Origin: JBCDGZ01 sp038750655
GTDB lineage: Bacteria > Bacteroidota > Bacteroidia > Chitinophagales > Saprospiraceae
Length of the DNA: 45,483 bases
Direction of reading: 5' to 3'
NCBI GenBank assembly: GCA_038750655.1
Contig: JBCDGZ010000056.1
Span: 1 to 45,483 of the forward strand
The notes beneath the pieces are model-generated. The model was not told the DNA's origin. It made no database searches and was given only the letters and a program-made list of their open reading frames with translations. The position numbers were made by a program, and so were the translations under genes. Below are positions 40,648-45,483 of the stretch, piece after piece (positions within the stretch are counted from its first letter, which is position 1; each line of letters starts with the position of its first letter).

Positions 40648-42204
40648 ATGCCAAAGCAACAGACAGACTATCTGATCAATCTGATAAAGTCCTTAACGAA
40701 GGCAGAAAAACGGCACTTTAAGCTGTTCGTTTCTCGTAATCAGTCCTCAGAGGAGCTGCTGTTTATTCAACTCTTTGATCTGATTGATAAGCAAAAGGGC
40801 TACGATGAAGTGTTAATTTTGCACAAAATTCCGGGCATCAAAAAGCAGCAATTGTCCAATCTCAAAGCTCATCTTTACAAGCAGCTTTTGCTGTCGCTGA
40901 GATTGCTGCACCGCAATCAAAATCCGGATATTGAGCTGCGAGAACGGGTGGATTACGCGCGGGTGCTGTACAATAAGGGATTGTACCGGCAAAGCCTGGA
41001 AATTTTGGATAAAACCAAGCAAAAAGCCCGACAGTGCCGAAAGTATACGCTGTGCCTGGAAATTCTGGATTTTGAGAAGCACATCGAGGCCCAATATATT
41101 ACTCGAAGTATTGACACCCGAGCGGATGAGTTGACCAAAGATGCGGAACTGCTTAGTCGGAAGGTCAATGGAGCCAACCAGTTTTCCAACCTCTCCCTAC
41201 ATCTTTACAGCCTCTATTTGAAGTTGGGCTATGTGCGCAATGAGAAGGATTATTACTTTATCCGGGAGTATTTCATCTCCAATCTGCCCGAGCATCGGAT
41301 ACAGGAATTGGGATTTTACGAAAAATTGTACCTCTTTCAGGCCTACTGCTGGTACTTCTTCATGATCCACGATTTCTTGCACTACTACAAGTACACCCAG
41401 AAGTGGGTCAACCTTTTCCATAAGGACGAGCAAATGATGCGTTTGGAGACGCCCCTTTACCTCAAGGGATTGCACAATTTGCTGACCTCCCTATTCATGC
41501 TCTGGCATTACTCTCGTTTTATGGAGGTGCTGAATGAGCTGGAAGGCTTTGCGGCCAACAAGAAGTTTCACATCAACACCAATGTAGAGAGTGTAACTTA
41601 CCTCTATTTGTACATCCATCGCATCAACCGCCACAGTATTGAGGGGACATTCTCGGAGGGCTTGGCCTTGGTAGCTCCGCTGATGCAGATTATCCGAAAA
41701 AATACCTACAACTGGGATGAGCATCGGATTATGGTATTTTATTACAAAATTGCCTGCATGTACTTTGGTAGCGGCGATAATGAAAACGCTATTGTCTACC
41801 TCAACAAGATCATCAATCAACGCAACTCCAATATCCGCGAAGATATTCAGTGTTTTGCGCGTATTCTCTGCTTGATCGCTCATTTTGAGCTGGGCAATGA
41901 AAATTTAATTGAATATCAGGTGAAATCTGTCTACCGGTTTTTGACCAAAATGGAAGATTTACATCAGGCGCAGCAGGAGATTCTGAAATTCCTGCGTCGG
42001 CTTCCCCGCGTCCAGCCTGCTGACCTCAAAATGGCGTTTACGCGCCTCCACCAAAAGCTAGAGCGCCTCCGCTCTGCTCCCTACGAGAAGCGACCGTTTC
42101 TATATCTAGACATCATCTCTTGGCTAGAAAGTAAAATTGAAGGCCGATCCGTTCAGGAAGTGATCCACAGTAAATTCAGGGAAGAACGCAAGCCTTTAGA
42201 TTAG
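40648..42204 (+). CDS. Alpha-helical repeat protein of unknown function
   Basis: 518-residue soluble protein, almost entirely alpha-helical, with TPR-like helix pairs (YARVLYNKGLYRQSLEILDK, FYYKIACMYFGSGDNENAI). The N-terminal LIKSLTKAEKRHFKLFV segment is highly basic and is a signature I associate with an uncharacterised family in Saprospiria-type Bacteroidota. The ATG at 40648 is preferred over a TTG ten codons upstream because it matches the polar N-terminus MPKQQTDYLIN. The gene is divergent from leuA and its stop overlaps the MOSC gene's stop by 3 bases (convergent). No catalytic motif was seen. Confidence 0.8.
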   Translation: MPKQQTDYLINLIKSLTKAEKRHFKLFVSRNQSSEELLFIQLFDLIDKQKGYDEVLILHKIPGIKKQQLSNLKAHLYKQLLLSLRLLHRNQNPDIELRERVDYARVLYNKGLYRQSLEILDKTKQKARQCRKYTLCLEILDFEKHIEAQYITRSIDTRADELTKDAELLSRKVNGANQFSNLSLHLYSLYLKLGYVRNEKDYYFIREYFISNLPEHRIQELGFYEKLYLFQAYCWYFFMIHDFLHYYKYTQKWVNLFHKDEQMMRLETPLYLKGLHNLLTSLFMLWHYSRFMEVLNELEGFAANKKFHINTNVESVTYLYLYIHRINRHSIEGTFSEGLALVAPLMQIIRKNTYNWDEHRIMVFYYKIACMYFGSGDNENAIVYLNKIINQRNSNIREDIQCFARILCLIAHFELGNENLIEYQVKSVYRFLTKMEDLHQAQQEILKFLRRLPRVQPADLKMAFTRLHQKLERLRSAPYEKRPFLYLDIISWLESKIEGRSVQEVIHSKFREERKPLD

Positions 42205-43007
42205 AAAGCAATGGTATCGCCGACGGTAATCTGCTGCATTCCGGCACTTTTCATTTTCAAGTAGCGGCCAAAGAGGATTTTGTTATCAAAAAAACGATAC
42301 TGGGCTAGGGTCCGCAGTGGCTCCATCCCAACAACAGCCGTTTCCTGATCGATCGTCGTCACCTTACAGCGCCCGCAAGACTTCGTCCCCATAAAGTCCA
42401 CTTCCCCAATGCTAAGGGCTCCCCATTCGTCCTCCATATGGGGCGTCCCCCCACGAAACACCATATTCGGCCGAAATCTGTTGACATTCAGCGGCTCTTC
42501 CAGTTTACTATTCAGCAAATCCATCGTCGCCTCCCCAATAATCAAATACTGATTGCTGTCCGGAAAATTGATCTGTACCTCCCGATGTCGCTTCACCAAC
42601 CGAGGCCGATGTTCCGCCACCCTCATCAGCTCCACTTGCCGCCCCAACTGCTGCGAAAACCACCCGTTGATCCGCTCCTCTTCCCGCAGCCCCTGCACCT
42701 CCGTCCCCCAGATAGTCGTCGTCAGCTCCACCGCCCCTCCTTGATAGGCATAAGGAATCTGAATTTGCTCTCCGCGATACCGAACTTCGAGGGCCTCTTT
42801 CCGCAGGGCCGTCTCAAACAGCGTCAGCTCCGGAATATCTCGCTGCGTAATCATTTTCCCCCGCTCATCCACCAACATCCAATGGCGGTCGTATTCAATC
42901 CCCCTTTGGTTGAGGGTCGCAGATTGCAGGGCGATGCCTTTGAGCGCCTTGATGGGATAGACGAATAGCTGAGTGAGAATTAGGTGGGGCGTGGTAGTCT
43001 GGCTCAT
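42201..43007 (-). CDS. MOSC domain protein (MOSC_N + MOSC)
   Basis: 268-residue protein with an N-terminal MOSC beta-barrel domain (LFVYPIKALKGIALQSATL, YDRHWMLVDERGKMITQR) and a C-terminal MOSC domain (NRFRPNMVFRGG, GTKSCGRCKVTTID). Cys211 or Cys214 in SCGRC is the likely ligand for a molybdenum cofactor, as in mARC/YcbX proteins, which reduce N-hydroxylated compounds. It lacks the C-terminal ferredoxin domain found in YcbX, so it would need separate electron donors. It starts divergently from nothing close by and ends overlapping the helical-repeat gene. Confidence 0.9.
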   Translation of the reverse strand: MSQTTTPHLILTQLFVYPIKALKGIALQSATLNQRGIEYDRHWMLVDERGKMITQRDIPELTLFETALRKEALEVRYRGEQIQIPYAYQGGAVELTTTIWGTEVQGLREEERINGWFSQQLGRQVELMRVAEHRPRLVKRHREVQINFPDSNQYLIIGEATMDLLNSKLEEPLNVNRFRPNMVFRGGTPHMEDEWGALSIGEVDFMGTKSCGRCKVTTIDQETAVVGMEPLRTLAQYRFFDNKILFGRYLKMKSAGMQQITVGDTIAF

Positions 43008-43160
43008 TTTTTAGCGTTTAATCTAGTGGTAGTTACTTTCGGCCGTTTGATAAGCGGTCTAAAGGTAGTTAGAATAATGATAAGGGGAGTAGCGTGCAGC
43101 GTATTAAACGCGTAGGAAGGGGGGAAGCTTTAGCCTTGTAACAGGCTGTTAAGTCGTACG

Positions 43161-43202
43161 GAAATAAAAGCTGCCAGCATGGGTAAGCCCATACCGGCAG
43201 CT
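43161..43202 (-). terminator. Intrinsic terminator of the dockerin-like T9SS gene
   Basis: Outer stem AGCTGCC (43169-43175) with GGCAGCT (43196-43202) and inner stem ATGGG (43179-43183) with CCCAT (43188-43192) are separated by a symmetric 3-nt bulge. On the minus transcript it is followed by UUUUAUUUC. It lies 33 bases after the stop of the T9SS gene. Confidence 0.8.
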
Positions 43203-43234
43203 GCAAGCCATTCAATAAAGCTTTTATTTTTTTC

Positions 43235-44683
43235 TTATTTTATGGCAACAAACTGTTTGACTGCAATATGTCCTTCAGCGTCGATCACCCGAAGAAAATG
43301 AGTACCGTTCGACAGTTCATCCATGTCTTCCAATACAATTTTGTTCAAGCCTTTCGCTCCGCTTTGCGTATAGCTTTTGATCTGCTTGCCGTAGACATCA
43401 AAAATTTGAATTTCCAGATCGCTGTCATTGTCCAGTAATAATTCCAGCGTCATTTGATGATCAACGGGATTGGGATAGTGGTCGAGAAGCTCCAAATTAC
43501 GCTCGAAGGCAACGGTTTGCTGAACATCGAGTTCCAGAGCAAATGGGGAAATCTCCTTATTAGTATCATAATATTCTCCCTTCATACTTTCTGCATCAAG
43601 TTTAATCGCTTCACTAAGATCAACGATATTTCTTTTGGCCTTGAGTTTTAAGTTAAAGAGTACGGTTTCGTCGCTGAGATCAGCCGCCTGTCCTTCCGTA
43701 TCAAACCACAGGGTGCGGATTTTTCCTTCTTTCAACTCTGTGAGTCCAAAGTTATCTTTAGTAAAAGAAGGCAAGTCCCCCTGAGTGATGTCCACCAATT
43801 CAAAGTCCTCAGGAGACAGCCACATACCGAACTGATACCCCAGGATTTCCCCTACACCAGAAGCTTTCACAGGGATGGTAACTTCTTCACCTTTCTTGAT
43901 GAGTCCATTCCAAGTGATAGAAGGCGCATTCTTGGCCTGCCGATCTTGACCTTCCACACCTCCAGTAAGCGCGAGTTGTTGATTGGTAAAGTTCACATCT
44001 CCAACCTTAATCGCATTGAACGAGAAGTTACCCAGGTCAAATTGATCATTAGTAGCCAGCCAATAAAATTCGAGTGGAACGTCGAGGTAAAAAGGATATT
44101 CAAAGTTACTGAGCCCAAAGTCAGCATCAAAATTAAACGGCGTGGTTCCATAAGGATCGCCAGGGATATTTCCCCAATGGGACTGAAAGCCAGTAACATT
44201 GAGTACCGTCCAGGTGGGCAGAAAGCGCCAGGACGGGACATCGGTCAACGCAGATTCCTGGTTGAGGATCAGCTTCTGCAATAATAGGATGTCGAAAGTA
44301 CTAATGCTGCCACTATTATCAGCATCCGCTGCGATTTGACTTTCCCCGGAAGTAATCGGGTCAATAAATAAAATATGTTTTTGTATAAAGACCAAATCTA
44401 AAGTAGTCACCCCATCCAACCAGTTTTCATTCTTGGTGATGGTCACCCGTAGTGGTCCATCAATATTCTGGGGCAAAATGCAATGGTAAAGGTCATCGGG
44501 TGGGGTAACAGAGTTACACACATCTCCGGTAAAAAGCTGCTCAATGGTAACATCCGCTCCGGGTACCAGAGCATCATCTCCCGGTTGAATAAACCCCGCG
44601 AATCCTGCGGCATCAATTTGCGCCAATAAGGCGTTGGTAATAAAAAACGAGGAAAACAGTAAAGCAATAAAAGTCTTTTTCAT
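43235..44683 (-). CDS. Secreted dockerin-like/cohesin-like protein with T9SS sorting domain
   Basis: 482-residue secreted protein. A signal peptide (MKKTFIALLFSSFFITNALLAQ) is followed by a duplicated dockerin-type calcium-loop segment (about residues 88-142): WLDGVTTLDLVFIQKHIL, then DADNSGSISTFDILLLQKLIL. A cohesin-like beta-rich region (about 220-380, ITWNGLIKKGEEVTIPVKASG ... LFNLKLKAKRN) comes next. The final ~80 residues are a T9SS type A sorting domain (LDHYPNPVDHQMTLELLL ... NGTHFLRVIDAEGHIAVKQFVAIK). The dockerin motif suggests calcium-dependent self-association or assembly on the cell surface, but no enzymatic domain is visible. Confidence 0.88.
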   Translation of the reverse strand: MKKTFIALLFSSFFITNALLAQIDAAGFAGFIQPGDDALVPGADVTIEQLFTGDVCNSVTPPDDLYHCILPQNIDGPLRVTITKNENWLDGVTTLDLVFIQKHILFIDPITSGESQIAADADNSGSISTFDILLLQKLILNQESALTDVPSWRFLPTWTVLNVTGFQSHWGNIPGDPYGTTPFNFDADFGLSNFEYPFYLDVPLEFYWLATNDQFDLGNFSFNAIKVGDVNFTNQQLALTGGVEGQDRQAKNAPSITWNGLIKKGEEVTIPVKASGVGEILGYQFGMWLSPEDFELVDITQGDLPSFTKDNFGLTELKEGKIRTLWFDTEGQAADLSDETVLFNLKLKAKRNIVDLSEAIKLDAESMKGEYYDTNKEISPFALELDVQQTVAFERNLELLDHYPNPVDHQMTLELLLDNDSDLEIQIFDVYGKQIKSYTQSGAKGLNKIVLEDMDELSNGTHFLRVIDAEGHIAVKQFVAIK

Positions 44684-44693
44684 AATAGGTTTT

Positions 44694-44729
44694 ATTAAGT
44701 GATAAATTGAGTTTCATTTATCACTTAAT
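44694..44729 (-). promoter_or_regulatory. Strong hairpin/operator immediately upstream of the dockerin-like gene
   Basis: ATTAAGTGATAAA (44694-44706) and TTTATCACTTAAT (44717-44729) form a perfect 13-bp inverted repeat around a 10-nt loop. It ends 10 bases before the start codon. In RNA it would fold next to the ribosome-binding region; in DNA it could be a dimeric-regulator operator. No U-tract follows, so it is not a typical terminator. Confidence 0.6.
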
Positions 44730-44853
44730 ACTTGGAGAGGAAGAAAGGTGAGCGGGGGAGAGATAATTTTTTGTTCTGAGAATACCAGCTTGAGGAATTC
44801 TGCATGCGCTCCGATCATCTTTATACTCTTCTTCTAAACCATTAGTCTAGCAG

Positions 44854-45483
44854 TCAAATTTCTTCAAACAGGTTTTCAAAAGACTTTCTCACCTTTAGCC
44901 AATGTTGTGTTTCATCTTCAGCGCTTCTGTATCCAATTGTAGCGATTACGGAGGCATTTAGCCCACGCTCATTTAAACCCAATATCTCATTATATTGCTC
45001 AGGTTCGAACCCTTCCATAGGACAAGCGTCTATTTTAAGTGCCGCACAAGCAGAAAGTAAATTTGCCAATGCGATATAGGTTTGATTTTTAGTCCAATTA
45101 AGTGTTTCTTCAGCAGTTTTCTCAGCAATCTTCTTTTTCATGAAATCTCCATAGTTGGCCAATGTTTCTGTGTCAATCCCTCTTGTTGTAGCAGTCAGAT
45201 GGATATAATCGTCAATTGCTTGTGAAGCTACCTTTGAATAATTGCAAAAAACTACCAAATGCGAAGCATCCGTTATTTGACTTTGATTCCAAGATGCAGT
45301 TTTTAATTGATCCCGAATATTTTTGTCTTCAATGATGAACACTTTGTACAATTGCAATCCGTAAGAGGAAACAGACAATTGTATTGATCGCTTGATAAGG
45401 TTTAAATCTTCCGCAGCTATCTTTTTGTCGGAGTCAAATTTCTTAGTGGCATATCGCCATTCTTGATTTTTAATATAATTCAT
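44854..45483 (-). CDS. NAD(P)H-dependent nitroreductase family oxidoreductase
   Basis: 209-residue FMN-dependent nitroreductase-like enzyme (NfsB/YfkO type). Seen are the N-terminal FMN-binding RYATKKFDSDKKI, SVSSYGLQLYKVFII, the central TENYS-less stretch NWTKNQTYIALANLLSACAAL, and IDACPMEGFEPEQYNEIL near the C-terminus with the phosphate-binding ATIGYRSAEDETQHW. The start codon is the last three bases of the window, so its length is full but its upstream region is not visible. Physiological substrate (quinones, nitro compounds) is unknown. Confidence 0.9.
   Translation of the reverse strand: MNYIKNQEWRYATKKFDSDKKIAAEDLNLIKRSIQLSVSSYGLQLYKVFIIEDKNIRDQLKTASWNQSQITDASHLVVFCNYSKVASQAIDDYIHLTATTRGIDTETLANYGDFMKKKIAEKTAEETLNWTKNQTYIALANLLSACAALKIDACPMEGFEPEQYNEILGLNERGLNASVIATIGYRSAEDETQHWLKVRKSFENLFEEI

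Overview
The window looks like chromosome of a marine-type Bacteroidota, most likely in the Saprospiria (Lewinella/Saprospira-like). Supporting signs are a TonB-dependent receptor with a carboxypeptidase-regulatory-like domain, two secreted proteins with type IX secretion (T9SS) C-terminal sorting domains, PKD repeats, a leu operon with Bacteroidota-type gene content, TAnnTTTG-like promoter boxes, and starts without strong Shine-Dalgarno sequences. No rRNA, tRNA, CRISPR array, transposase or phage gene was seen.

Layout. 1-10.4 kb, minus strand: a TonB-dependent outer-membrane receptor, a histidine kinase/response regulator pair, and a giant PKD-repeat T9SS protein. 10.7-16.3 kb: a DEDDh exonuclease/GIY-YIG nuclease fusion, a NamZ-like (DUF1343) lipoprotein gene broken by one in-frame TAG, a small outer-membrane protein and a helix-hairpin-helix outer-membrane protein. 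16.7-19.4 kb, plus strand: a tightly packed set of DUF1697, TruC-like pseudouridine synthase, GNAT acetyltransferase and APH-type kinase, facing a PD40-repeat lipoprotein.

20.5-32.2 kb, plus strand: the striking part, a compact RiPP (ribosomally made, modified peptide) gene cluster. A 121-residue precursor has a nitrile-hydratase-like (NHLP/proteusin) leader and a 30-residue tail that is two-thirds Cys, Ser and Thr. Next come a fused E1-like/YcaO azoline cyclodehydratase, a SagB-type FMN azoline dehydrogenase, a PoyD-like radical SAM epimerase, a LanM-type dehydratase whose cyclase half has lost its zinc ligands, a small unknown protein, a subtilisin-like protease, an 80-residue protein that may be a stand-alone protease propeptide, and a methyltransferase. 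The gene set predicts a peptide carrying azoles, dehydroamino acids and D-residues, released by the protease and possibly methylated. I know of no characterised pathway with this exact set; that is inference from gene content.

32.3-35.1 kb: a GMC oxidoreductase, its gluconate-dehydrogenase-subunit-3-like partner and a VOC protein; whether they belong to the RiPP pathway is open. 35.6-40.5 kb, minus strand: leuA-leuC-leuD-leuB plus a small membrane protein, with an intrinsic terminator between leuA and leuC and a LeuA too short to carry the leucine-sensing domain. 40.6-45.5 kb: a helical-repeat protein of unknown role, a MOSC protein, a dockerin-like T9SS protein with a strong hairpin just before its start, and a nitroreductase ending at the window edge.
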